A DNA stretch of 64,000 nt from Chelydra serpentina (taxonomy: Eukaryota; Chordata; Testudines; Chelydridae): contig JBAIAC010000001.1 of NCBI GenBank assembly GCA_037349315.1, forward strand, positions 3,782,001 through 3,846,000. The letters run 5' to 3'. The notes under the pieces are model-generated. The model searched no databases, had not been told where the DNA came from, and saw only the letters and a list, made by a program, of their open reading frames with translations. The position numbers and the translations under genes were made by a program. How positions within the stretch are numbered: position 1 is the first letter of the stretch; every line of letters starts with the position of its first letter. Shown one piece after another: positions 34,705 to 46,155 of the stretch.

Positions 34705-36216
34705 TGTAAGCTCCACCCTGACATCTGGTGGTGAGTCATGGCAAAGCACTCCAGGGGCTGATCCCATTTTCATAGGCACACCCACCCCGCCTGGTACGAA
34801 TGATAGTAGCTCAAATGGGCACTTTGGGCTGCTGTAGGATCCCCAGTTTTCTGTATTGGGGCAGGAAGAATAAACTGTTGTTATACTGCTTATGTAAATC
34901 ATGGACAGTGGAACTGTACTTGGCCTTTTGTCAGGATAAAGGGGAATTCACCATTAGCTAAGCAGCACTTGCCAGCCAAGGGACATGGGTTCCAAAGCCC
35001 AGTGAATTGAGAGAGGCTGGGGATAGGTATTAGTACCTGGTGCTGTAGGCCCCTCCCCCCTTGTGAGGGTCTGAGGCACCAATTGCACCTTCTCCTCTCT
35101 CCACTGTGGAATATCAGAGCTAATGCTGAGTTCCTTGAGAGTCTGGTTTCAGGCTGCTGAATTGAAATCACTCTGGGCTAACAGTGCAAATAAGCACTTA
35201 GGGCTCCCCTAACTACAAGCTGAAATCAGTAAAGAGCTAAAAGTCTTATGAGCTGAAATCACTGAGCACTGTGTTAAGTAGTGGGGGAGCCTGAAGGTAA
35301 ATTGCTGAGTGGCTGGTGGAGCAGTTGGCAAGACAGCTGATGGTGTGGCGCTGCTGGCAGAGCGGAGCAGTTAGTGGGGGCAGTCATAGAATCATAGAAT
35401 ATCAGGGTTGGAAGGGACCTTAGGAGGTCATCTAGTCCAACCCCCTGCTCAAAGCAGGACCAATCCCCAATTTTTGCCCCAGATCCCCAAATGGCCCCCT
35501 CAAGGATTGAACTCACAACCCTGGGTTTAGCAGGCCAATGCTCAAACCACTGAGCTATCCCTCCCCCCAGTCGGAGCAGCTTGCAGGACGGCTGGTGGAG
35601 CAGTGCTGTTGGCGGGGCGGAGCAGTTTGTGGGGACAGTTGTAGTGGCTTGCGGGACAGCTGGCGGAGCAGAGCAGCCCATGAGATGGCTGGCGGAGCAG
35701 AGCAAAGCCCCACAGAGGGGTGAGGCAATCATCTTCATGCCACGTAAGGTGCCCCTTACCTCTCCCCTCCCCATTGCTGCCCAGGTGGGTGGTGTGTAGC
35801 ACCCTGCAGATGATCTTTTGAACTCTGGGCCTGGACTTTTGGGTTCTGGGACTTTTGGGGACTTTGGGTGACTTTTGGGTTGCTGGACTCAAGAATCCAA
35901 GGGACAGGACATGGCCCAATTGGCTGGGGTGGGTCTTGCTCACAGTTTGGTTTATGGATCCTACTTGCGGTGTTTTCCCAATTTAAGGCTGGTGTCGTTT
36001 ACCTGCTGCTATTAAAGATTTTCTGTTACACCGAGGCTCTGTGCTTGCGAGAGGGGAAATATTGCCGCTTCGAGGTGCCCAGGGGTGTGTATAGGATTTT
36101 CCCAGGTTACTGGGTGGGGGCTCAAGCCGGTTTTGCATTGCGTTGTTGAGAAGGGAACCCCTATGTACTGAACCTGGCCCTTGCTGCTGTCAACTCGTCC
36201 TGGCAGAAGGGTTACA
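34705..36216. mobile_element. Solo LTR, about 1.3 kb without its SINE
   Basis: Starts TGTAAGCTCC and ends GGGTTACA, with TGTAA/TTACA inverted termini, flanked by the 4-bp duplication TAAA (34701-34704 and 36217-36220). The insertion point is proved by the hAT arm that resumes on the far side. Part of the interior is a G-rich tandem of GCGGAGCAG-like units (35300-35700), which explains its long spurious frames. An ATTAAA signal lies near 36010 in plus orientation. It is interrupted by the SINE at 35385-35568. LTR-retrotransposon or retrovirus-like; family not identified. Confidence 0.75.
35385..35568 (-). repeat. tRNA-derived SINE with CR1-like tail (turtle Cry type), copy 1
   Basis: On the minus strand it begins GGGGGGAGGGATAGCTCAGT; the A box TAGCTCAGTGGTTTGAGCA is followed by the B box GGGTTGTGAGTTCAATCC. 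A short linker (TTTGGGGATCTGGGGC) follows, and then a tail matching the CR1 3' end (GGTCCTGCTTTGAGCAGGGG, TTCTATGATTCTATG). CAGT at both borders may be a short target duplication. It is inserted within the LTR at 34705-36216. The A and B boxes are polymerase III promoter elements; it is not a functional tRNA gene. Confidence 0.92.
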
Positions 36217-36696
36217 TAAATAAAAAGCAGGCAGCATGATTTCGCGTAAATGTAAACAACTTGTTTGTCTTAGCAATAGGCTGAACAAGAAGTAGGGCTG
36301 AGTGAACTTGTAGACTCTAAAGTTTTACATTGCTTTGTTTTTTAGTGCAGTTATGTAACAAAAAAGTTCTACATTTGTAAGCTGCACTTTTACGATAAAG
36401 AGATTGCACTACAGTACTTGTATGAGGTGAATTGAAAAATCCTTTTTTTTTACAGTGCAAGTATCTGTAATAAAAAATATAAAGTGAGCACTCTACACTT
36501 TATATTCTGTGTTGTAACTGAAATCAATATATTTGAAAATATAGAAAAACCCATCCAAAATGTTTATAAAATTAAATTTGTATTCTAGATGGTTTAACAC
36601 TGTGATTAAAACTGTAATTAATCATGGCTATTTTTAAAAATCTAGTTAATTTGTTTTGTGTTAATCGCTTGAGTTAACTGTGATTAACACAGCCCC

Positions 36697-39370
36697 CCAC
36701 AAAGATAGAGGCAGAGGCCTCAGTTACTTCCTGTATCTGGGCTCCACTTGGCTCCGGGAAAGGGGAGACTTGCTGTGCTGGCCTGATTCCAGCCCCAGTT
36801 AATCACAGGAAGGACCACATACCAGTGGAGGTTTGCTGTAGTAGAGACACATTCTACCAGGATCCTCTTCCTGTCCTGCCATTCTCCTTACACTGGCGTT
36901 GAGGGTAGTATGTCTAGCACAGGAACTGCCCCAACAGGTTTACACAACCAGAGAGTTCCCCTCCACAAGGGAAATTCTCCACTAGCCAATTATGGCTAAA
37001 CTTCTGAACATCACAAAAATGCAAAGATCATACTGGAGATTCTGGCCTTAAGTATATGACCAGGTTTGAAAAGGAGCTAGATATTTTTTGACTGTTTCAA
37101 AACCAACCAACCAAATAACATAACACCATGTGCTAGTGAAAGGTGTTGAGTTTCAGGGACCTTATAAGAATACCACAATATTATACACACTGAAGTATCC
37201 CTGTATTACTAGTGTAAAATATATTGGTTTTGACCACAGCTGGAGGACACTGTAGTGCTTCTTTATATGGGAATCCTTGAGACTTGAAATCCTATATCCT
37301 AAACAAAAGGTTCTAGGGAATGCTTCAGCAAAGTGTCTTGGCCCTTACATGGAAGGATGACATATAGGGCTGAGAGTAGTTCAGTTTCAATTTCCATTTA
37401 AATTTTGGTCCCTGCTGAGACTGACAGCAAGGTAGCCAATTAATGCCAGTAATGGTGATTGTTAGATTGTCTATAGGGAATTGGACTGAGACCACCAATT
37501 CATTTCCCATAGACCACCAAACGTCTTTCAGACACTAACAATTTTAGTCACTATGGACCAGCCTGTTAATCTGAATTGGATCTGAATCAGTGAGCTAGAG
37601 ATTAAGTACTTTGTGTCATATTACTACTCCTTTGAGTCATGCAGTCCTATTCACATTAGCAATATGTTTAGCAACGTATACTAAGAAAAGAATAATTAAA
37701 TCTCATGCTTCATAACATAAGTTTGTTGCCTGCTGGGGTTCAAGAAGGAATTCTCTACCCATCTCAAATGGCTAGGTGATTTGAAGAGTTGACACTGCTT
37801 TCCTTTGGAGAATTAGCTATTGTCAACTGTTGAAGGTAGGACATCAGATAAAATAGAGTAGTGGTCTGATTTGATATAGCAATTCCTACATTCCCACAAA
37901 TAGGGCATAATTATTTCCTTAGTAGGACTGGAATTGGTACATTTTCAGTCCATTGCATTGGAAATAAGGCAGATAATAAAAAACGTTCCTTCTTTTTCTC
38001 ATGTGAAACACATTGAAAATCAAACCCTAAGAATTTTTCTCAAGTACTGATCTGTCAATTGTTGTCTGACATAGATATAATTTCTGTGAATTTATTATGG
38101 TAGACTTGAAAGTGGGAAGTTTCAAAAAGGTAAAAGAAAGTCAACAAAACACCAGAGCTATAGCACAAAGATTAATTTCACCCTCTTTCATTTTACATTC
38201 TTGTCCACTGTACTATAAAACCTACAGAAGTTTACATTGTCCAAGCATAATCTTCCAGTTTCTTTTGATTCATTAAAACCTTTAGAGATATTGATTCCGT
38301 ATGATGATATCCCAATAATGCTTAGACCTGTTTCTTAGGCAAGGCAGTCCACTGTTACATGAAGCCATGTATTCAAGGGCCAATGATGGTGAATAACTAT
38401 TACAATGCAAGGTGATAGCAGCATTATAAGAAGAGAAGCTCAGATTACTCCTGTAAATATGTGTTGGAAGTCATCCAACACAGCAAGATGCTCCCTCAGT
38501 TAACCATAAGACCCACAGAAACATGAATATACATAGTACGTTTCTGGTGAAATGGTTTATGGTTTAATTACAGCTTTCTAGCCATGATTATTCTTCTAAA
38601 AAAATTAGGAGTAGCATTGTAGTAGCATACAATGTGTTTTGTAAAATATGCCATACTTAACATTATAAAAGATGTTATACTTAGCAAACTGCTTACGTCG
38701 CTCATTGGTGAAATCCTGCATAAACTGGAACATTGGAAATATGTTTGTGATGACATGAAAAAAAAATATGTGGCAACCGTAGGCAACTCTTTCCAGGCTC
38801 AGTAAATATCCTGACTAAGCTGCAAGAGGAGGACAATTTATCAGCTGAAGCAGCAGGTTTCAAATCACTGAGCATTATTTCCTATATGCTTGAGAAACTC
38901 TCAGAACAGCAGAAAGCTATGCTCAACTACTTAAAGAAGCACAAGACAAACAAACAAAACAAAACAAATAAAAACCAGCTGCTGGAAAAAATCCAGTCCA
39001 TTGAACTTGATAGCCAGTGATGAGTTCATAAACCAGGCACTACCACAGATACAATTAATTTGCAGAAAAATGTGACGTCTCTGCTTTAGCACTAAAATAT
39101 GGAAGTCTGCAAACCCCACAAAAAAACAAAATAAAATGCTCAAGGTGGTAATATTAGTTAAGCTACATTGTTAAAGGAAATAATGAAAACAGTTTCATGT
39201 GATTTCAAAAAATTATCCATGTTAAATTACTTAGCACAAAATACTGAGTGATAATATTACTTCTATGCTGCTTATTTATTTTTTTTAATAGCATGCACAG
39301 GGCTTCATGGATGAACCTCAGAAGGCAAGAAGTATAGCTGGATTAGACATTTCGTGTTGACATTTATTTT
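36697..39370. other. Intronic sequence, nothing firm
   Basis: AT-rich intron. From about 38784 to 39020 the plus strand is open in one frame for roughly 80 codons (including ISYMLEKLSEQQKAMLNYLK) and ends at TGA. No family is recognised and it may be chance or a worn pseudogene fragment. The rest shows nothing. Confidence 0.4.
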
Positions 39371-40431
39371 ATTTATTTGTCATTAAAAATGGAGGAAGAG
39401 GTAATTTTTTCTGTTCTGACCAGATGGAGAGTTTGTTTGGAAAATTTTCTTCAAACATCATTTTGTTTGAAAAATATAAACTTTTTTCCCATTAAAAACC
39501 CTTGAAAATAATAATAATAAAGAAAACCAGGATATTTTCCCCAGCTCTAGTTAGAAGGTTCCTTATAGCAGAGCAATCTAAAGATGAGAGACCTAGACAA
39601 ACAGCTTTTGTTGAGAAGACAGGCTCAAATTCTTATGCAAACAGGCTTTCTCGTTGTATTCCGATTATTGCGTGTATATTCTTGTATTGGCAACAATAGA
39701 GTTGTTTGGGAATTTTCCATCCACATATTTTTTTCTGTGGAAAATGCAGTTTCTGCTAAATCACAATTTTCCATTGGATGGAAATTTCAAGTTTGGATGA
39801 GCTCTAATTTAAACCATATGCTTGCTATATTTGGAAATTTTTATATATTTCCGTCCTATTCTCAAAAGTAAAAAAGGATACAAAATATATACTTTTAAAA
39901 AATATTGACTGAACTTTTTTCAAATGTCAAGACATATTTGGTTTAGGTTTCTGTTCTAGTTCTGGATGAGGGATATGGTTCATCTTTATTTTATCTCAAA
40001 TTGTTTTCCTAGTTCACTTTTCACTATACTAACTAGGCAAAATATTTTCATCATGGACAAAACTGATGGAAAATAAAAGTAAAATATTTACTAGAGGTAG
40101 AGCTGTTAAAAAAAAAGACCATTTTTCAGGAATTTTTGGATTTTTTAATTAAAACAACATGTGAAAAAAAATCTGCTCTCAAAAAAACAAAAACTGAAGG
40201 CTTTTTTCTCCTTTGGGAATTTCCACCGATCCCCATCCTTTCTGCTGTCAAAAATGGGACGAAGATACGGAGAAAGGGAAAGAAAAGGGGAAATAAAATT
40301 TTCCATAAATTTGTTGGTTTTGGTTTTCTATGGAAGAAACACTTTTAAAAGAAATTGCTTTTTTTCTTTAGAAAAAAGGCCATTTGCTATCGAAATTAGT
40401 TGAGATAGGTAATTTTTGACTAGCTCTATGG
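39371..40431. repeat. AT-rich decayed MITE-like repeats
   Basis: 40099-40431 begins AGAGCTGTTAAAAAA and ends TTTTTGACTAGCTCTA, consistent with a MITE whose ends would be TAGAGCTGGTCAAAAA. 39400-39550 ends TTTTCCCCAGCTCTAG and appears related. A further stretch of similar style (GGAATTTTCC, TGGATGGAAATTTC) lies at 39700-39810. Boundaries are soft. Confidence 0.45.
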
Positions 40432-40611
40432 GCTAGATTTTGACTCAAGATGACATGCTCAGACAGGGCAGAGGGGAAATTTATAACTCCCCTCATGCTC
40501 AGGTATGGCCACATGAAGCTTCAATTTGGGCACAAAAGAGTAAGGGGAACTGTTTGTTCACTCTCCCCCCCTTCCTCTCGCCAAACACACTAATCTGGAG
40601 CAAATGGGTAG

Positions 40612-41748
40612 GAAAGCTTTTGATACAGTCTCCCACAGTATTATTTCCAGCAAGTTAAAAAAGTATGGATTGGATGAATGGACTATAAGGTAGATAGAAA
40701 GTTGGCTAGATTGTCGGACTCAACGGTAGTGATCAACGGCTCGATGTCTAGTTGGCAGCCAGTATCAAACGGAGTGCCCCAGGGGTCAGTCCTCGGGCCA
40801 GTTTTGTTCAACATCTTTATTAATGATCTGGATTATGGGATGGATTGCATCTGCAGCAAATTCGCAGATAACACTAAACTGGGGAGAGAGGTAGATACAC
40901 TGGAGGGTAGGGATAGGGTCCAAAGTGACCTAGAGAAATTGGAGGATTGGGCCAAAAGAAATCTGATGAGGTTCAACAAGGACAAGTGCAGAGTCCTGCA
41001 CTTAGGACGGAAGAATCCCATGCACCGCTCTAGGCTGGGGACCCACTGGCTAAGTGGCAGTTCTGCAGAAAAGGACCTGGGGATTACAGTGGATGAGAAG
41101 CTGGATAAAAGTCAGCAGTGTTCCCTTGTTGCCAAGAAGGCTAACCACATATTGGGCTGTATTAGTAGGAGCATTGCCAGAAGATCGAGGGAAGTGATTA
41201 TTCCCCTCTATTCGGCACTGGTGAAGCCACATCTGGAGCATTGTGTCTAGTTTTGGGTCCCCCACTACAGAAAGGATGTGGACAAATTGGAGAGTCCAGC
41301 GGAGGGCAACAATAATGATCAGGGGACTGGGGCACATGACTTACGAGGAGAGGCTGAGGGAACTGGGCTTATTTAGTCTGCAGAAGAGAAGAATGAGTGG
41401 GGAATTAATAGTAGCCTTCAACTATCTGAAGGGGGGGTCCAAAGGGGATGGAACTCGGCTGTTCTCAGTGGTGGCAGATGACAGAACAAGGAGCAATAGT
41501 CTCAAGTTGCAGTGGGGGAGGTCTAGGTTGGATATTAGGAAACACTATTTCACTAGGAGGGTGGTAAAGCACTGGAATGGGTTACCTAGGGAGGTGGTGG
41601 AATCTCCATCCTTAGAGGTTTGTAAGGTCTGGCTTGACAAAGCCTTGGCTGGATGATTTAGTTGGGGGTTGGTCCTGCTTTGAGCAGGGGGTTGGACTAT
41701 ATGACCTCCTGAGGTCTCTTCCAACCTTAATCTTCTATAATTCTATGA
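40612..41748 (+). mobile_element. CR1 LINE, 5'-truncated, about 1.1 kb
   Basis: Starts abruptly inside reverse transcriptase (AAAGCTTTTGATACAG), runs through [21 protein letters not shown] and the C-terminal block, and ends with the CR1 tail (GGTCCTGCTTTGAGCAGGGG) and TTCTATAATTCTATGA. Frames are broken by a TAG near 40687, a TAG at about 41250 and a one-base loss near 41297. The catalytic motif reads FADN instead of FADD. Same orientation and closely similar to the CR1 at 2790-5692. Confidence 0.93.
40678..41656 (+). pseudogene. CR1 reverse transcriptase C-terminal fragment
   Basis: Encodes the palm and thumb regions and the C-terminal domain of CR1 ORF2 in two overlapping frames: 40678-41250 with [20 protein letters not shown] and FADNTKLG, then 41243-41656 with [20 protein letters not shown] and [20 protein letters not shown]. 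The missing N-terminal endonuclease is due to 5' truncation. The FADD aspartate is replaced by asparagine, so it is inactive. Confidence 0.9.
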
Positions 41749-44700
41749 AGAAGAAGGGAAAATCTTGCTTTTCAATGCACCAGGGGCCAGGGGAGCTGAT
41801 ATATCATTATATAAGATCCTGGAGTTGTAATTTGTTGATGTTATGCTCTTGTAATGGCACAATGATGTCTCACTCTCTACTAAAAATTGTATTGTTTGGA
41901 TATGATCTAGCCCTAAATTTTTGAAAAAAGAATTTTTGTTGTTGTTTCTTCATGACTTGTTCAGATTTTGCACTGAAAAAGAGAGAGAGCCATTTTCATA
42001 TCCCCCTCCCCTTTATTTTCCATGAAGGATTCAGGTCCACATTCACAAGGGACAATTAGAGTCTCTACATAATTCAATCCAACAGAAAATGAAAACAAGG
42101 CAGAATCTCAGAGTGTTGATAAGGAGAAATCAAGTATATGCAGTAAACAGCTTTGGGGGTTACAGGACGAGTAAGTCAGAGGAGAATTTAGCCCTTTGTC
42201 TACTGAAAGAGATTAGTGGGATCAGCAGAGCATGCTCCACACTCTCTTACACCTGCTTTTCTCTTGTTTACAGTGAACTGTAAACTCTCTACATAAGACA
42301 TTCATGCTGAATATCTCTGTCTACATATGATCACACACTATGGGCCTTCCTCCTGCATGCTCCCCATAAACATAACTCCCATGGACTTCAATGGGAGTTA
42401 CATGATCTGAGCACTTGGAGGAACAGGCTCTACATTTGTGTCTGTTTATTTGTCTGCGCACTGTCTATGTGAACTACTGCCCTCACTGGAGGGAATGACT
42501 TATCTGTTCAATTGTAAGAGATCTGGACACCTTCTACTGGCTGCAGCCTACCCAAAGTAAACCCTATTACCACTACAAATGTTACAGTGCTTCATGGGTT
42601 GCCTATAATTAACCAACTTCATTTCCAATTATTTTCTTTCTTTGCTTTTTTAACATCTGGAAAATAAAACACATCCACAAAAGAGAGAACTTATTTATTA
42701 AGTTACAAAGTTAACCACCATAATTTTCCTGGAGTAAAAGGTTTCTTTCTTTCTTTTCAAAATTTGTTTTCCTCCTAGAGTTATTTTGATTTTTTCACAT
42801 GTATGTCTGTACTGTCTTCAAATTCATCTTGACATTTTTAATTTAAAAAAAAAAAGTATTCAAACTAACATACCTGGAAAGGACAAATAAGGACAGAGAA
42901 GTAGCAACGGAAGAAAAGAAGGAGGCAAAGGGTAGAAAAAATGGGATTCCTTTTGTGTTATCCAGGCATGCTTGGAGGAAGAGGTCCATATGATTCTCCT
43001 TCCATTTCAATTATAAAAGTCAATATTGTAGAGGTATCTCATTCTTGGTCAAACATTTAGCAGCATGGTCATTTCCATGTCTTTTTTGAATCCTTTGATT
43101 CAGCACAATAAATAAGAACCAGTATTTCTAGAGGACATGTATATTACAAGCTGCAGAGGCAAGCAGTAAAGGAAAAAGAGCGAAGGAAGACATTGCCAGT
43201 AGTACAGGTGGTGCTAAAAGTGGTGCTGCTGGGTCAGGGATACCACAATGATGACAAAGAAAACCTCCGTTAGGACCAAATCCAATTCTCACTGAAGTCA
43301 ATGAAAGTTTTCCCACCGATTTCATTTGTAGTTGACTAGAGCCTTTGGTGCATATACTGAGATGCCATTTTCAATATAGAGAGTTAAGATTTACTGCTTA
43401 ATAAATCAATCAAGCTTCTGAGCTTATCTTGTAAATTATTTGTATCAAACTGCTATGGAAAAAATGATACAGAACCACTACAACACATCAGTGATACAGA
43501 AACAAATGTTGCTAATGTTCACCTAGTAAAAAAAACGTACACACAATTCCCTCCTTCCCCCCACCTCCCATGATCTTTTTAATTTGCTGCACTTGTTCAG
43601 TGTAGAAACTAAAAGAGTTGTGAAGGTGGAACCAATTACATTTAAAATAAAACTTTGGGACAGAGTGGCCCACATCCTTTTTTAACTAATTTTAGTAAAT
43701 AATTCTTGCTTTTTGGCACTATCTTCATCACTAACATGCTATCAATGACACATCCATTGCTTCTCCCCTGTCCTTCTATATTGCATGCTCTCGGGGGCAA
43801 AGGCTATTTGTCGATTTTTATGAACATCACTGTCTTCAAATTCTGTGTAGAGAGAGAATTCCTTTAGTCATTGCCTCACAAAAGTGCCAGCAGCATATAA
43901 AATGTACTCAGAGTAGACAGAACAGATATTTGAGGGCAGGTAGCTAAGATATTGTACTGCAACTTTACTCACTGCTGGCAATACCTTTTTCTTGTTGTGC
44001 CAAGGAAAGGCTCATTATTTGGGGTGAATAATACTGTTCATTCAGATGTAGTTCCAACTATAAAGAAACAGGCAATGAAGATTTAACAGGAACCACAGTT
44101 CGTGTCTTCATCAGACCAAAATAAATAAGTCGTTCCTGGAGCGTTTTTGGATGGTGTTGCAGAGGACTCAGTGATAGTGATGGATATATTTGTGAACATC
44201 TTTCCCGTCATCCTTTTTTGTGCTCCTGATCTTCAACTATATTCCCAGCCATTGTTTTTATTTCCACCCTCTCATTATAAAGGAAATTTCTCTTTCTTGT
44301 TTCCAGTGTCACTCTGTTCAAAATTATTGCTGCAGTTATTGAAGAGAATGTTGTGACACTGCACTATTTTGGCGTTACTCCTCCAGAAAGAGACAACAAG
44401 GCATGGAATCTGATGGAATGACACACATACTTCTCTGATTCCTTGATGTGCCATATGAAGATACAATGGCATGTCTCTGACTCCTTGATGTGCAAGGGTG
44501 TTAGGCATGCTTTTCACCCAGTGCACTGCTGTAGTGCATCAAGTGTTTCAAAATAATCAAGCATATGACACTTTTTTCCACCAAGCAATCAAATGAGAAA
44601 AGTAGACCAAGTACATTGGGATGCACCACAGGAAAAGTCCAGTCTTCAAAAAATGCAACGATGCTCACCGGGCTTTCCACAAAACCCAATAAAACACAGA

Positions 44701-46015
44701 ATATTCTTCTGCTACTGCATACCAGATCAACTTAAATAGCATTGTTTCAGGGTTACTCTTTCACAGCTGTTTGTGGCTTTAATAGTTGCTCAAGCATGTA
44801 CCAGGTGGAACTCTTATGGTGAGAATGCAGAGCTTGAGCTGGGACTAGATTCGTTTGTTTTTCAAGCAATTATAAGATACAATGGGGGAAAAAGAATGAG
44901 CGTTAACACCAGGGGCAGCTGTCAGTAGGTTTCCCACATCCTAATACTTCTTTGATAAGTCAAAGACTCTAACTATCCTAAACACAACTGAGGTGTAAAA
45001 TGTCTGTCTTTAATTGACCTTGGGGGACAATTTCACAGGCACAAATGGCATTAAGCATCTAACCCCCACTGATTTCCAATGGGAGTTAGGTGATTAATTA
45101 GTATTTGCCCGTTCCCTCCCTTACACATGATTTGCCTTGAGTGACGGGCAGGTCAGAGCAACACAGGACTTTGCCCTTCTAAGTGAAGCTTAAAAACTTT
45201 TTGATGCGAACTTAATTGTAAAATAGAAGAGTAAATGTAAAGAATGCCCTGACTCTTGTGACAGCCCAAACCAAGGTCTAAAGTGTGTCTCATTTCAGCC
45301 AAAATCCAGAATAAGAGGAAAACCCTGTTCTCACTTCCCACCTACATCTGTCCGCTCCATCCTCCTTCATAAAGATCTTACATGCTACACTCAACCCCAT
45401 GAGCCTCCACAACACATCCCACTCTAGTGTGCCCGAGGATCAGGATTAATTAACCCCTTCACAGATAGCCTATCCCTGCACAGCCACATATTAAGGGGAG
45501 GCAAATACAGTCCTTCCTCTAGCCACAGTAGCATGGTCAATCCCTGCCCTGCCAGCCTCTGAGTGGCATCGATACACTCTGCCACAGTCCATTAGCAAAG
45601 GCAATACATTCAGGAGAAATTGACAAAGATCTAAGTTATGTCCACACAGCCGCCACAGCACATGCATTGTAGCATCAGGCTTTTCAAACCTGCCTATGGC
45701 AGGATGCTGTTGTGTTTTTTTCCATCTTCAGACACAACCAGCCTGGGACCAAATCTTCTCTTCCAGCATCTGCCTCTGACATTCCCTAGGCCATTCACCT
45801 GCTCCAAATTCCTTGAACTGTAAAGGAGTATATCCTGGAATAGACAGGACCCAATCCCCACTTCTCCTTAAAAGGGATGATCGTGTTACACCGCCCCTGC
45901 AATATGATGTGATCCTTGTTCACAAACCTGTTTCATGTTAGTTCCATGAGAGGATGAACTCAGTCTGCCACCTAGACAAGTTATCGAAAGAAGAGGAAAA
46001 GCACACAGTGTGGTG
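41749..46015. other. Intronic sequence with faint short palindromes
   Basis: A worn palindrome lies at 42345-42432 (core ACTCCCATGGACTTCAATGG). Similar cores occur near 43278-43325 and 45058-45100. No gene recognised; the short frames have no family features. Confidence 0.45.
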
Positions 46016-46023
46016 GCTTAGGC

Positions 46024-46147
46024 TAGGGTGACCAGATGTCCCGATTTTATAGGGACAGTCCTGATTTTTGGGTCTTTTTCTTGTATAGACTCCTATTATC
46101 CCTCACCCCCTGTCCCGATTTTTCACACTTGCTGTCTGGTCACCCTA
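46024..46147. mobile_element. hAT-type MITE, 124 bp, copy 2
   Basis: Same element as 7036-7159 in reverse orientation. Ends TAGGGTGACCAGA and TCTGGTCACCCTA; perfect 8-bp duplication GCTTAGGC at 46016-46023 and 46148-46155. Identical length and little divergence suggest recent activity of the family. Confidence 0.93.
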
Positions 46148-46155
46148 GCTTAGGC

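Larger units (their letters stand above)
34590..36696 (+). mobile_element. hAT element arm, second copy, split by an LTR
   Basis: Two pieces of the same arm as the right half of 27456-29484. 34590-34704 reads through GTTAGCATATCTTGCATG, then CCTTGCAACACCAGCTACAA and AGGTGACATTGTAAA. It resumes at 36217 (AATAAAAAGCAGGCAGCATG), then GGCTGAACAAGAAGTAGGGC, AAAGTGAGCACTCTACACTT, and ends with the worn terminus TTAACACAGCCCCCC near 36696. The left arm is absent, possibly lost at the adjacent LTR. Non-coding. Confidence 0.8.

Noticed and set aside
35274..35774. Open frame of 166 codons on the minus strand
   Set aside because: It lies across the LTR and the SINE; its text is the translation of GCGGAGCAG-like repeats and SINE sequence, with no protein family.
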